From: Cylindrobasidium torrendii FP15055 ss-10 | Taxonomy: Eukaryota; Basidiomycota; Agaricomycetes; Agaricales; Physalacriaceae | Assembly: GCA_000934385.1 (NCBI GenBank) | Contig: KN880488.1 | Span: 1 to 64,000, forward strand | Reading direction: 5' to 3' | DNA length: 64,000 nucleotides | In this document: in pieces, positions 26,242 to 38,807 of the stretch | Layout: every line of letters begins with the position of its first letter | Position numbering within the stretch: position 1 is the first letter of the stretch | Notes under the pieces: generated by a model | What the model was told of the DNA's origin: nothing | The model's database searches: none | The model's input: the letters and a program-made list of their open reading frames with translations, nothing else | Made by a program: the position numbers and the translations under genes

Positions 26242-27908
26242 ATGTTCTCCACGCCAGCCCGCTACCCACCTGTCATGTCCTCGCCTCTGGACAATCTCAT
26301 TACTTTTCCGATGAAGCGATCAAATTCGCAGTCCCCGCCGCTCTCACAGTACTCTTCCTTTGACCGCCAACAGCCATTGAGGCCATCGCATACCCCACGT
26401 GCAATGTCCAACTTCTATCATCCCTTTGTTCGTCTTTTTACATTCCTCACAGCCTGATGCGTGCTAATACGGCCATGGTAGCCCAACAATGATGATCCCG
26501 AGGACCTGGATTATGACCTTGGGGGAGCTAACGAAGCGCACGCTCCAGTTTCTGAGCACATATCTGGCGCATTCTGGGAGCAGGCAGCTTCGTCGACCGC
26601 CAACAGCTATCAGTACCAACCACAGATTCCACGCGAGCGCCAAGACGTCGAGGGTAGCAGAAGCTTTCCTAGCATTTTGGCATCTGACTTCGACACGGAT
26701 CCGCTGTGGCCTATGCCGGCGGCGTCAACCTCAGCGCATTTACCAGCGTCACACTCGTACCCACCGCCTCGCCCGTCTGCGTATCCCTCCGATGAGTATG
26801 GAAGGTACTCATACACAACGCCGTACACGGAAGACGCTTTACTCTCTCAGACCCAGCAACGACCGATGATACACCATGCGCAAACATATCCCTCGGCGAC
26901 CCTGCCTCCGTTCAGTACGCATTCGCCGCCCGGTGCCACAGCATCGACAAAGCGCAGCCCCATCCCTCTCCCAGCGTCGTCAGCATCGCCATATGCTCCT
27001 CATCCCTCACCGGGGCCATCTGCCATCACAGTTCGTGTTTCATTTCTGCTGTCGCGAGCTGTCCGCTGAGCATCTACCCACATCTAGTCTACTGCTGGTC
27101 CGTCGGCCGCAGGGCCATCTATTATTCACACCTCGACCTCTCTTCCAGGCGGTGTCGGCTCTGGTCTGAGTACGAATGCTCCTGGCCATGGTCACAAAGA
27201 ACAGCTACAATTCTTCAAGGATGTCGTCGCTAATTTCCGAGCGCCGACAAGCATCGCCTCAGGCCCATTTGTCCCCCAAACGATGTACAAGCCCCACACG
27301 AGCAGTGACCGACGTCGTTACGTCGAGGAGGTCTCCATGGACGATCCCATATTCTTCTGGGTCGACCAACCGAGCGAATGTGGAATCTTGCTTTCTGATG
27401 CCATGCACACAAGGGTGAAACGGCTCGTCAATCGAGATGAGACCGTGTTTGAAGGTCGGGGACCCAGCGTCTCTATCAGAATCGAGGTGCGCCCGGTCGT
27501 TTTAGGTGGTGGTGTTTCTCTCGAGCTGAATGTTTCCCGTCAGTGGCCGGGATACCGCCCATGGTCCCGACAGATCCCGACTAAGGATTTCCGCAGCCCT
27601 CCCGGACCCATCACGCGCGCCAAACTCGCAAAGAACGTCGCCAAATGCGTACAACGCTTCATTCAGGTATGTCCCCGCGCTCCCCTGATCTCAGCGCGCC
27701 GTTTTGATGGCTTGTTTACCCTCATTAGGAACGCCAACAAGTTCCCATGGAAGACGACGCTGACGCAAGATGGCGAGTCGGGAATTCTCAAGGCTCGATA
27801 CGCGCCGATGATCTAGTCCTCGTTAGCCTTCACCATGTCAGCATGGGGTCCTGGCAGCCACATCTCAGATTACGACGTCCATTACCTGGTGCTCCTCCAG
27901 CCGGCTAA
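26242..27908 (+). CDS. Uncharacterised protein, proline/serine-rich N-terminus
   Basis: Four exons (26242-26427, 26482-27030, 27088-27666, 27729-27908) give 497 residues. The first 270 residues are low-complexity Ser/Pro/Tyr-rich sequence, probably disordered. Beyond that is a well-defined domain beginning at about KEQLQFFKDVVANF and continuing through DDPIFFWVDQP, ECGILLSDAM, a beta-rich PSVSIRIEVRP segment and WPGYRPWSRQIPTKDF. It ends in a Lys/Arg-rich helix and a short basic tail. I believe similar proteins occur in other Agaricomycetes, but I know no function. There is no signal peptide or membrane segment. The long disordered region with an ordered C-terminal domain resembles a nuclear regulator, which is only inference. 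Confidence 0.75.
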
Positions 27909-28473
27909 GCGCTGAGCGTCTTTTAGTGCGGAATTGCCTCGAAATCCACAATGCACGTACTCATCCCCTGCCCTGTACCTTTGAGGAGTGGACCTGGGAC
28001 CCCCAACGCATTCTCTCTCCTCGCCTCTGCCCGCACAATCAAAGCTTTCGTCTTTCTGTTTAAATTATTCTTTGACTCCAACTTGATATTGTCCCAGTGT
28101 CTATACCCGTAATTATTTTAATTATTGGTCACCACTGTAGCCAGCCGGCCTCTGTAGCATAGACTCGGAACGTCTCCCGTCCGTGGGTCGCGAGATGATT
28201 GTACTAGAAATGGAACCCTTGAATCAACCTCGATGTGTTGTCCCGCATTCTGTGTCTGCCCGGAACCATCTCATTCACTTTCCGGCTTGCATAGCTCAGA
28301 TCGACAGATGGGAACCCGTGCTCGAGTCCCCAATAACAATTGACCCTTCTTCCTATTTGGGAAAAGCCCGAGGTTGTACATAAGCAGTAAGTCAGAAGAA
28401 AAGGTATCGCAACGCAGCGGCACCAGAGCGGCACCGTCTAGAGCGCCGCAGTCTGTAACAACCGCAATCATCA
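27909..28473. other. Convergent 3' region, about 565 bp
   Basis: Terminator space between two convergent genes. It has AT-rich patches near 28060-28130 and no credible open frame. Confidence 0.45.
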
Positions 28474-30339
28474 TCAATACAACACCGCCATCTCAGCCGA
28501 CACGACGCCCAGTCCTACCACGGTCATCACCACAATGGGGAAAAAATTCCAAAACGCGAATGTGCGCTGTTTGATATGGATACCCTTTTGTTCGAGGATG
28601 CTCGCCCATAGGAGCCCTGCGAGGCTCGCGGAGAACGTGGCCCCGACGGCCCCGATGTTCGTCGACACCGCCAGTGCGATACCTGCCGCCCTCGTAGCCT
28701 CTGGCGGGAAATCTGGCGCGGCGCGTACGACTTTGGTCAGAAGAATCGTGGCACCAATGTTGGTACCAGAGATGTTGCAAAGCACGACGCCGAGGACGCC
28801 GACAAGCCAGATGGAGGGATGTATCTCCCGACCCGTAGCGGAGACAAGCCAACGCGCGAATACTTCAATCCAACCTTGGTGTGAGAGCGCCTCGATTAGG
28901 ATAAACTGCGAGAATGCAAAAGGCACGAGGGCGAATGGGAGACGTGGTAGCGCGGTAAAGAAAGTAGGGAAATGCCGTGAGAGACGAGCATGTATCTTGC
29001 GTAGATGAGCGCGCTGCTTGGGAAAGAGCGGCGGCGGGGAGGAATCGTTGTCTGCCCGAGTGGCACCGGAACTTTGCGAGGGAGATGGTGGCCCATCGTC
29101 AATGCCGGCGGCGCGCGTGATGCCCACTGCTTCCCTGTTGAGGAGTGTCGGAGAGTTGGACGCTATCGTCGACTTCCGGTCGACCGCTGGTGTTCTGAAT
29201 CCCTCAGCAGAGGACACGGTCACTGCACGCCTAATTTCCGACAACACCGGATCGTCTCCTCCATTCGAGTTTTCGAGCTCATAGCCCGCCCCGGTACTGG
29301 CGTCCCCAGGTTTGTGTTCATTGTCTTCAATGTCAGGGTTACGCTTTCCCTTTTTATAACGATAGTGATCCCAGGACATGTCGAAACCGAACTTGGCTAC
29401 CGCAAATGGCAGGCTAATTTTCCACACGTCGACGCCGAAGAAACTGGTGACGATAATGACCACCAAGCAGGCACCCAGGATGATGCTGCCGACCAGAGCT
29501 GAGATAGGATCGTGCAGAGCCCCACGAACATTGAGGGTTCCAGCTGAGGGGAACTTGCGTGGAATGTGCTTTTGGTCCCTGAATTGGATGGCCATAGCAA
29601 GAAAACCGAAGACACTACATGCCAAGAAGGGCAAGATTGTGTAGGCAGTGAATGCAGCATTGATGATGGCGAAGCCCTCGCAAACGACGACATTGGTAGG
29701 GTTGCCAACGAATAATACCATGCTTGCTGTATTTGCGGCGAGGAACTCTGCCATGAGCCACGGAAGAGGTTCCAGCCCGATAGCGTTCGTGTAGTAAACC
29801 AAGAAAACAGTGCCGGAGAGGATCACCGGGTCGTTACCGACGACGACGCTCACAATAGTGAGGAGAAGGTAGAAATACACGTAGAGGCGCCATCCATGTG
29901 TGCCGCCTTTGTTGCTGACCCAAAACGCCGCTGCTTGTAGGAGTCCTGTGACGTCCAGCGTGATAGCCATGTAAGCCAGGGAGAAGAAGAGTATGAGGAT
30001 GTTGTATGGCTTGACGTCGTCTGAAGCAGATCAACGGACGCCCGGATCTTCTTGCAGTAGGCTCACCAACACCAACAATCCCATTGCGTATCTGCAAATT
30101 GCAATGAGTTCTCTCGCCTGCATATTAAGATAAAATTGACGTACTTGTGTCGCTCCTAGACACTGCGACGCCCATAGGATAGCAATGATTATGATGGGTG
30201 CGGTGGTAAGATTAATTGGAAACCGCCTCCGTCCAAAGTAAGGCAGTCGAAGTGGAACGTGCAAAGGCCGGATCACGAAAACGATGGAGAGCACGAAAAG
30301 CAGCAGAGTGACAATGGAGAATCGTGTAATCGACGACAT
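28474..30339 (-). CDS. ArsB/NhaD-type anion or arsenite transporter
   Basis: Polytopic membrane transporter of the ion-transporter superfamily (ArsB, NhaD, P-protein). Exons 30339-30145, 30091-30067 (only 25 nt) and 30020-28474 give 588 residues. After one N-terminal membrane segment the conserved start of the family fold reads NGIVGVDDVKPYNILILFFS, then SNKGGTHGWRLYVYFYLLL, GNDPVILSGTVFLVYYTNA and FVGNPTNVVV. A cytosolic, Ser-rich loop of about 120 residues splits the two halves. The second half repeats the fold with LCNISGTNIGATILLTKVVR and AVSTNIGAVGATFSASLAGL. The substrate cannot be read from sequence; arsenite, sulfate, silicate or a dicarboxylate are possible. The gene is divergent from the CorA-like gene. 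Confidence 0.82.
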
Positions 30340-30911
30340 CGCCGGAGAGGAAGGGACAGGAAAGAGGAAGAAATGGTGGGATGAAACTGAGGGTGAGAAT
30401 ATCCTTCGACACACAACCTCGCGCCCAGGATGCTCAGCGAAGGACTAGGAACCAGAAGGAAGCGCGCGCACGGCCAGTGCGGCGAACCGACTCGACGATG
30501 ATGATGGCGTCTGGTCGGTTTGAGCGGAGGCAAAACAAAGTTTGTTATGGGGCGGTGCCAGCCATTCACTTGCCTCTGCACGCGTGTCCGGATATCGGAC
30601 CGCGTCTAGCCGCAATAAATTAATTGGGGATTTACAGTTGTCGACAACGACGTTTGCTCATTTCCGTCTGTTCCCATACACAAAAAGATTCTCCAGGCAG
30701 TACCGTGAATTTATCCAGTCGTATTCCTCCACAATGCGCCGGTGATAACCATCCCCGGCAATCGCTAGTGGCAAAGCGCCAATGCACTTCAATAGCACAA
30801 CGCCACCGCACTCATACCGCACTAGTGTACCGCATTGCTCAGCTACTTCCCATCATTGTGACCCATTCTATTTGACATGGGTGCAACAGTGTCTATTTGC
30901 CTCTTCCCACC
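30340..30911. other. Divergent promoter region, about 570 bp
   Basis: Lies between two ion-transporter genes that point away from each other. No separate gene is supported. An ATG at 30877 precedes the chosen CorA start but is in another frame. Confidence 0.45.
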
Positions 30912-33291
30912 ATGTCCAGGACCGTTTCTCTCAAGCGTCGAGCCGCCCGCTGGCTCGGAGGACCAATGGAGACGCAGGCGATGGAGGAAGCGATGACTTC
31001 TCGTACTCGCCTTCCTCCCCCTGCATACCGGCACAGTGCCCCCAGTGCACCATGGTAATTTGAGGCCGATTCTGCATTGGCCAATGACTGAAATGATCTT
31101 CTCTTTGGCAGGCCATGGGTAGACTTGGCAGACGGTATGCACACATATGCATCCTCGCTTGCGGGCTTGTTTTGGATTGACAATGCTCATCACAGACGTA
31201 GAGACCGACAATTCCAAATCGCCCCAACCCATACCGGACAAGTGCGACCACCAGTCCTGCAACGGCGCTTGTTGGAAGGAGTATCCGCGCTCACGATTTC
31301 CCAACTGGCTCCCCGCGCAAGTGAAGCGCAGTCGTATCCAAGATGCAATCGAAAACTACGACGTCAAAGAAAGGAGCACGATGAATGTGTTGGATATCAG
31401 TGACCGTGGGATCTTCAAGGCAGGTGACAAGATCATCGTGCCGGAGGAAGAAAAGGACAAGTTTTGGAATACGCTGATAGACACAAAGTCGAACTTACAG
31501 CGACCAGCCGGTACCCGTGTACGAGCTATCTTTGTGGAGAATATGTCTGGCCCAGTCCTTCAGATGCTCGGTGCAAAGTTCAACATCGAACCATTCTTCT
31601 TCTCGTCGTCCCTTTCGTGGATACCATCGCGTTTCCAGGAGGAGGTTCGCCCGGGAATTGGAGATCGTGCGCTTGCTCACATCCTCCGAGTACAAATGCT
31701 GATGAGTTGCGATTGTAGACATCACAGTGACCTTTGTCTTCCTACGACCCGTTGCCTGCAACCAGTTTATACACGAGGGACTCGATGATTTCAAGAGGCG
31801 TACAACATTCAATAGCGCTCGCACCACAAACCTAAGCTTCACATGGGGAGAGAGCGAAGCAGACTTCTATGGCTTGGGTGCGTAGTAACTTCGATGGTCC
31901 TAGGTCACGTCTAAACCGTTCAAAGGTCCACAAATCATCAACACTCAAAGGCCACTAGAGCTTCATACTCGTTTGTTGCCTCATTACTGTTAGTCCTCGA
32001 TGTTAACGTTTCTGTACTAGCGTCAACTCCGAATGGACATGCCCTTGTGCACGACTTGTTGTCCGTGCACTTGCTTCGCAATGTTGACGGCAATACCATC
32101 ATATCCTATCACGACGAACTCAACGAGGCAACCACTGCAGAGTACCTCCACCAACGAATGCATTATGCAGGTACGTTATCCTTCAAGGCGCTCTCATCAT
32201 GGCTTAGCTGACATGTACCCTTAGGTCAAAGCGTTTATTGGCAAAGCATCCTTCAGCGCTGCGCCGACCCAACCTTCATCTTGCTTCTCTTTGTATGGCA
32301 CACGGTCTACGCCTGGGACGAATCACTCGAAGTCCTCTACAAGCACATTTGCACGCTAGAGACGCAGGTCATCATCACAGCAAACATCAAGCTTACGCGC
32401 GAACTCCATCTCATTCAAGCTCACCTGCTTCACTATGCGTCTCTTCTGGACGACATCCGCAAGAGTGTCGTTTTCATCTTACAGACGCCTAATCCTGCCA
32501 TGGAGGGCGTGGCATCCGACGGGAAGGAGCTCAGCGAGGCGCTTCTGGAGAAGGAGTGCAATACTCTTCTACAGGAAGTCGAAAGATTAGAAGCAAGCAG
32601 GATGATGATGGAAAAGCGGCTCAAGAATGTCATGAACCTGGTGCGCACATCTTAAAGAGTCCCCCGTCCACTGAACGCCAACATGGTCTGCAGGTATTCA
32701 GCAGTGTAAACATCGAGGATAGTCGTCGGATGCAGCAACTGACTCAGGCAGCGGTCCGCGATAGTGCAGCGGTACGGTACTAAAAAGAATAAATTTCACA
32801 CGGACTCAAGCTGCCCCTAGATGAAGCAAATCGCGTATCTCACCATGGTATTCCTTCCCGCGTCTTTTGTCGCTGTAAGTCATATCGACTCACTCTTGAC
32901 ACGAGCTCACTTCGAAAACAGGCTGTCTTTGGGATGAATGTCAAGGAAGTATCTCATGATACTGACGGGACGTTGGGCTACTATTTCGCTGCAGCTATGC
33001 CCTTGACGTTTGTCACGATTTGGATCATCATGGCCTTCCAGGTCTGTTTCTCGCATTGAAGATTTAGATGTCTGATCATTTAACCGTGCACAGAGCAAGT
33101 ATTTGTTCAAAAGCCAGCGGACGACATTCTGGTCCAGGTTATGGTGGCCCTGGGAGATGATAAAGGACTGGGTGGTCGACGAAGATGGCGTGACGAGGAA
33201 TCCGAGGTCGCGTTCGGAGACGTTTGATTTACCTGAGTACAATGGTCCACGGACTAGTTTGAGCACACTCTCGCAGCACCCCACCAAGTAG
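30912..33291 (+). CDS. CorA-like Mg2+ transporter family protein
   Basis: Eleven exons (30912-31054, 31112-31134, 31196-31666, 31719-31877, 31926-31970, 32021-32170, 32225-32640, 32694-32771, 32821-32874, 32922-33041, 33094-33291) give 618 residues. The large soluble N-terminal part has the fungal CorA-like motif NIEPFFFSSSLSWIPSRFQEE followed by DHITVTFVFLRPV. Long helices precede two C-terminal membrane segments. The first segment ends in FGMNVKE, so the CorA signature GMN is intact; the second is FVTIWIIMAFQ. A basic, Trp-rich cytosolic tail follows. CorA proteins form pentameric Mg2+ channels in the plasma or organelle membrane. The start is the first ATG in the coding frame, and an additional 5' exon is not excluded. 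Confidence 0.85.
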
Positions 33292-33519
33292 CGCGACTAA
33301 ATGCGGAGACACAATCCAAGACCATTGCCATTGATATATCGTAGTGATACGTTTCCAATCTTGACTGTATTTATTGCATTGAATCGTGCTTGTTGAAACA
33401 TTCGATAAATACGGAGCAACAACAAGTCGTTGTTCATTCGCGCAAGAAGCGCTAGTTTGGAGGGGAAGCATAAGAGCGTCATGTCTACAAGGCCCAAAGG
33501 TAGACCAGAAAGATTATGC

Positions 33520-34254
33520 TTACAATGATGGTGCTGTGCGACGACGTAGACCATCGTCTACATGTGCATGAGACTCGTCCTTGCCAAGTTCATCCTGCTG
33601 GGAAACTGTTTCGTCCTCTCCTCCATCGTCTTTCTTGCGGCGTGCTGCAGCGCGCGTCACCCTGCGCTTCGGTTTTGCAGCCTTCTCCTTTCTCGATTGC
33701 CATATAATGTACAACACCGCTTCTGAAATGGCCACAACGATTCCCACCATGAACGCAAACAACACGCGCTGGAGCTGGTCAGTGCTATTCTAAATGCACT
33801 GTGCAAACAAACGCACCCATTCGTGTTTCCATGCCATATGCTGTGACGCCCAGAATGCTGCAAATGCCGCGCCGCCGATACTCAGCACGCCGTTTGCCAG
33901 AGCCGTAATCTGCTTGCGCTCCTCCCGTTTCTGCGCTGCGACGACTTCTGGATCTGGAGGAGGAACATACGTGCCGAATTTGCGTTCTGGGGAGGACATT
34001 GTTCCAGCGAGCAGAGACACCATCAAGTAGTCTCCAGTGTGTAGAGATGTCCGGGATAATTCTGCGGTGCCGATTGGGGTGCGCGACCATCGAGAAACGG
34101 AGTCGAGGAGCGAATGCGGGATGGTGGGAGGTCTTGGTTCATTGAGGAAGGCTTCAAGCTGTGCGGCGAGTTCTTTTGGCAGGATTCCGCGTATTTTGGC
34201 CAAAGTTTCTGCGAGATGTGGTTCGAGAGACACATTTATCCCAGGCTCGTTCAT
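33520..34254 (-). CDS. VMA12: V-ATPase assembly factor Vma12 (Vph2/TMEM199)
   Basis: ER membrane protein that, with Vma21 and Vma22, assembles the V0 sector of the vacuolar H+-ATPase. Exons 34254-33817 and 33774-33520, joined across a 42-nt intron, give 230 residues. The N-terminal cytosolic region has the family segment RKFGTYVPPPDPEV followed by EERKQITALANGVLSIGG, where the first membrane helix begins. The second helix is FAFMVGIVVAISEAVLYII, and a short basic tail ends the protein, consistent with ER retention. The intron sits exactly between the two helices. The gene is convergent with the CorA-like gene. Confidence 0.85.
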
Positions 34255-34501
34255 GGTGGAGGAAGGAAGCAAAGTACGGTATAGATGCCGATCAATACTT
34301 TAACGCTTTGATCAGCTTCAGTGCACTTAAATTCTAATCTCATGAACTCTTCTTCGCGTCTTGCGGGCGAACAAATTTTGACGTCCACAAAACCCAGCCT
34401 CAATTACGACGGTTGAACATCGTACTACATACATACCATTTCCGATTTTACCTAGTCTATGCTCTAAGTACATACTTTTTAAATACACTGTATATTATGG
34501 C

Positions 34502-36357
34502 TCACCGCCCTACCATCCTCTTCTCCAATGTTCTGAGTGGCACATACAGGAGCACAGTCAGCACAAAAGCAACCTCAAATCCAATATCCCCGGTATGCTT
34601 CCCAATGGGCCCAATAAACCACGTTTGCTCCATGCACGGAATCACCAGCCCAAAAGACAGAATGGCTGCACTGAGCGCTGCGATGCCAGGAGGGAGTTTT
34701 CCAGGTTTGTTCCAAACACTGATATCGTAGTTGGCGAAGTTGTTTCCGCGGAACACGATGTGCTCGGTGAGAACGACGGCGATGAACGCGCAGGCCCAGT
34801 ACCCGATGAGGCTCAGGAAGTTGAGTAGGGCGTCGTAGAACTTATGTGCGCCGACGATGGCTATAGGAAGAACTCTGTCGAGAAGCAGTTAGTACAGATA
34901 GAGACTAATGTGACCTTTAACGAGACGCACACTGCAGTTCCGACGACAGAGAAGACATAACGCGGCAACAGATAGAGCGCAGGAATGAATACCTGTACAT
35001 TCAGAGAGACAGAGTAAAATGTCGGGGCGATGTTCCCAGCGACGGATAGACTCATGAGAACAGTGAGAAACTTCCCAAAGCCTTTTGTGGGTTTGAGCAT
35101 GGCTTCGATAAGACCGCCAACGTTGCTGCCCCCATAGCCAGCCTCCCAAGCAGGTACGAAGGCGGCTGAGGCAGCGGCAGCAGCTCCCAAGCATTGTAGT
35201 GTGACCTGGATGGTTCTCAGTCAAATTTTTGTGTACCTGTCAGAGACGAACGATGGGCAGGAGGAATCCGAGATAAGAGTACAAGAAGAGTCTGAATCTG
35301 AAAAACTGTAAGTCAGTCGCTATGGGCTGACGAGTCTTGGAACGTACCGCGGGGCATCAGGCCGGAAGTAGATAGTGAAATCTGAGCTCAGCGAGGAGTA
35401 GGTGATCACGAATCCTGCGAGGGTCGAGGCGAAAGACAACACCGCGCCTGCTGTAGCCGGCTCAAGAGCAGGGACGTCCCGTAGGTGTTTCCCACCAACA
35501 CCAAGGGTGATGATGAAGACGATTACAACAGGAATCCAGGATACACGTTCGTACCAAGTGAGGACCTTGATCCCACAGAACGATATCTGCAATCGAATTA
35601 GGCATATGCAAAGAGCCGAGCGAGAGTTCCACGCACGAAGAGCGAGATCACAGCGATGATAACAATTCCAACGCTGCACGCATGTGAGAACGGTTTGGAA
35701 GCAGGGTTTACGCATACGCACGTCCAGCTAAGGTTCCCATCTGCGACGCTGGAAAGCGTCTGGCCGCCGAGAATGCAGTTAAGGACACAGAAACCAATCA
35801 TGTTGATGAGATTGAGCACGCAGGGTATAATCACACCGAAGTATCTAGTAGATATAAGTCAAGAAGATGCAGTGGTCTGCGCTTGGAGGACGCACCCAAA
35901 CGAGTAGCGCGCTTGGATCATTTGTCGAAGACCTAGTCGCGGACCCCATGTTGTTCTTTATAGCAACAGTTAGGGATAGGTTGGGTGGTGGGATGGATGG
36001 GACGCACAGATATGCCGGAGGGATTGCACATAACAGGTTGAAGAACAGAATAACTAGGCAGGAGTCCCGTACACTCAAGCCAAACACAATGGGTCCCAGA
36101 GATCCGGCCGAAAACGACAAAATGTTGCAATTCCATGAGAACCAGAGAAAGAAATTTTTGAAGTACTGGGTGTCCGTGCGGTCCTCTGGCGCAACGGGGA
36201 TGGTGCCTGCGCTGTGTTTAGGCCCTGGGTTGCAGTAAGGAAATATAGCAAACGCACCTCGTCCTTCAATTCCCCATGTTAACAACCTCTTGGTGAATTC
36301 TGAAGAGCCGGTCGAAGACGCAAACTCTTGCTTCTCTGCATCGTGCAGGTCACTCAT
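34502..36357 (-). CDS. FCY2: Purine-cytosine permease (Fcy2-like, NCS1 family)
   Basis: Proton symporter for cytosine, adenine, guanine and hypoxanthine at the plasma membrane; it also takes up 5-fluorocytosine in fungi. Nine exons (36357-36258, 36206-36008, 35955-35896, 35844-35722, 35673-35637, 35586-35348, 35297-35252, 35205-34931, 34874-34502) give 483 residues. Family motifs in order are PVAPEDRTDTQYFKNFFLWF, NILSFSAGSLGPIVFGL, TTWGPRLGLRQMIQARYSFG, SSDFTIYFRPDAP and EHIVFRGNNFANYDI. About twelve membrane helices are expected. The start ATG gives a short charged cytosolic N-terminus. At exon 7 an alternative acceptor (exon start 35291) is also in frame and would drop two residues. Confidence 0.92.
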
Positions 36358-37029
36358 CGTCGGGATGTCGGTGGGCGTCAAAGCCGGTCCAGAGCAGATG
36401 AGGGAAGGAAAGAGAGATCCTTACGGGTCAATCTGTACGGAGCCCCTTCGAGCACGCAAGAGCCGAGTCATGGAATTATTCTAGCTTATCTCGATCGTCG
36501 GACACCGGAGACACGCTGATAAGATACGATCATGAACCGTAAAGAGTCCGAGCTCGCAGGAGATCTTTAAGCTTGGTTTTGGTTAATGCTCAAATTAGAG
36601 AAGCGTCAAACCGAGTATTGGCTCATAAATACAATGTAATTTCATTCTAATCCCATAACGAATGGCTAGTTTTTGGATTACATTACTCCAAGCCTGCGCA
36701 TACATCCACCCGAGAAATACTACTTAGTTTTCTAGGCCAGAAGTCTTCGGTTTGTCCACTTCTCTCCATCGAATGGAAGCACTGATGATACTGTACTAGC
36801 ATACTGTAATCTTGTCCTTTGCCTCGTACGGCGAAAGTGGTAGTTTCAAGCGACGTGCCTTTAGGCAGCGGCCGGAGTCTGCCGGAGTACTTAAACGCCG
36901 CGTGCCGTGGGATTATTCCCACGGCCCTTGTCTTTCTACCATCACTTTGTTGGTTCTTTCTACCAACACCTTGCTGGTGGTCATCGCACAAGATCCAGAT
37001 TATTTTCTTTCTTTCAATCGTTTCCAGCC
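36358..37029. other. Promoter region of paralogue A (duplicated flank)
   Basis: From about 36568 this region is recognisably related to 38392-38807 upstream of paralogue B, sharing TAAGCTTGGTTTT at the left edge and CTGATGATACTGTA and GCCTCGTAC further on. It contains the conserved 5' element described separately and no other gene. Confidence 0.6.
36905..36998 (+). promoter_or_regulatory. Conserved 5' element of paralogue A
   Basis: Begins with a perfect 8-bp inverted repeat, CCGTGGGATTATTCCCACGG (36905-36924). A tandemly doubled 24-bp unit TCTTTCTACCA...TTGNTGGT follows (36931-36954 and 36955-36978), and the element ends with GGTCATCGCACAAGATCCA. Related blocks precede paralogues B and D. 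It could act in DNA as a promoter site or in RNA as a 5' UTR hairpin. Confidence 0.55.
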
Positions 37030-38023
37030 ATGGCGTCCTGCAACAATCCTCCACCCCCGTACGAGCCAGAGCCGTTCACGCCTGCCTTTGGGCCGACGCA
37101 CGCCGCTCCCGCTGCCACCGAACAGCAAATTAACCACCAATATGCGTTTTCCTCATACAGCGAGGAGACACTGCTTATCGTAAAGTTTGGTTCTGAGCGC
37201 TACCAACGCCTCCGGTTCCGATTCAAGGCGCTGGCTGGTGTGCTGCTCGTAGTCGTGATCACCTCCATCATTTTCGCAGTACAGAGCATCAACGCACGCG
37301 TAAACGCAGTTCGGCGTGCCGAGCAGCGCATTGGACTTGATCTCGAGCGCATGCGCAAGGCTAACCTGTTCTGGGATCAGCCATCGACGCAAGGGCGTGC
37401 GTGCAGTGCGTGGAAAACTCGGACGTACTCTGCCAAACTCCATAATATCCCGGGCGAGGTCTCTGGCGTCAACTGGTGTCTCAAGACGCCTATCGATATG
37501 CCAGGCTTCAAGTTTGCTCAGCCGGAGTACTGTGAAGAGATGAAGAATGTGTGTGATGCCCTATGGCTCTCATCTAATCACTGACACGCTCGACAGGGTG
37601 ATGTTCTTGGTCATTGGACTCTACACGACGATAAAGACTGCCACACATACTGGGGTAGATACAACAATCTGGTGGGACAACGTCGCCACTCATTTTTCAC
37701 CTACTAATCTCATCGTTTCGCACCGCAGGGCTGTCAAGACGGACTGCCAGGGAACCGCCTGATTGAGATGCAGCTACTGGACCATCATCCGCCATGGAAT
37801 ACAGGGAAGCAACTGTGTGCGACCACTCCATGGGGAGACAACGGGGAGCTCCCATTGATTTGCGACGACAGGGTGCGAAACACAGTCAAGTATCATGCGT
37901 CCCAATATCTAATCGAGTGTGCAGGGGCTTTGGGGCTTCTGGGGCAAATGGCTCGTGCCAGACGACACTTGCAGTCAGTCGATACTTGTGTCTGAGGAAG
38001 TACTAGCGGAGCAAATGGGGTGA
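37030..38023 (+). CDS. 8-Cys type II membrane protein, paralogue A
   Basis: Uncharacterised family. Exons 37030-37548, 37597-37671, 37729-37872 and 37925-38023 give 278 residues. A Pro-rich cytosolic tail (PPPPYEPEP) leads to one membrane segment at about 67-84 (LAGVLLVVVITSIIFAV), a short coiled-coil stalk, and a head of about 165 residues with eight cysteines. Head motifs are CSAWKTRTYSAKL, NWCLKTPI, GHWTLHDDKDC, GCQDGLPGNRLIEMQL, CATTPWGDNGE and GLWGFWGKWLV. There is no N-terminal signal peptide, so the topology should be type II with the head outside the cell or in the secretory lumen. All three introns are phase 0. Compared with B, about 30 stalk residues are missing. The function is unknown; a cell-surface or Golgi role is inference. 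Confidence 0.78.
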
Positions 38024-38807
38024 ATTATAGGGCAAACCCCGTGTTACTTCAATTTGGCTTGACTTACGTATATACTGAGTACGATTGCTCAAAGTCCTAT
38101 GCCATTCGCACTGATTCGAGACACGGCGCGAGTGCGGGTGCCCTTCGATGTAATCCCAGATTGAACAATGGCGAATGATTCAGCAGATTCAACCCATTGC
38201 TACTTCCGGATATTGTGGTTTGGTCGGTCGATCGCGTCTCTGCTCGAGTGCGTTGTGGGCGTATGAGCGTGTCTGCGCCCCTTGAAAGCACAGACCAGAC
38301 TGTCATGACCTTCCCCCTGCAGTCGAGCTCGAACTCACAGATATAATGATCTTTGAAGAGCCTCTGAATACTTTTAAGTTCCAACAATCTATAAGCTTGG
38401 TTTTAGTCAATTTTTGTATGAGAGAAGCGTCAAAGCAATTGCAGGCTCTCTTGAAGCCTATAAAGACTTGACCCGTGGCTCGTCTTTGGATTACAATTTA
38501 CTCCAAGCTTGTGCCAGCACCCACCCACTCGAGAAACACTGCATGTTTCTCCAGGCCAAGATCCTTCAGTGTGTCCACCAACTTTAACCCAATAGAAGCA
38601 GTGATGATACTGTAAACTTGTTCCTTGCCTCGTACTGAGAAAGTGGTACTTCGATTCTGGCACGTGTCTTTAGGCGCCAGCCGAAGTACTTAGTAAACGC
38701 GTGCGCCGTGGGAATAATCTCAACGGCGCTTGTCTTTCTACCATCACCTTGCTGGTAGTCATCGCACAAGATCCAGAGTATTCTTCTTCTTTACATCGTT
38801 TGCAGCC
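38024..38807. other. Spacer and promoter between paralogues A and B
   Basis: The first part is the A 3' flank. From about 38392 it is the duplicated upstream flank of B. No additional gene is supported. Confidence 0.55.
38703..38777 (+). promoter_or_regulatory. Conserved 5' element of paralogue B
   Basis: Matches the A element, with the block CCGTGGGAATAATCTCAACG, then TCTTTCTACCATCACCTTGC, then GTCATCGCACAAGATCCA. Here the first inverted repeat is degraded and the 24-bp unit is present only once. Confidence 0.55.

Noticed and set aside
34502..36357. Two separate small membrane protein genes
   Set aside because: The pieces join through nine phase-consistent exons into one full-length NCS1 permease.
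37547..38006. Several short plus-strand open frames after exon 1 of paralogue A
   Set aside because: They read across introns. The correct exons continue the cysteine-rich head and match paralogues B, C and D.
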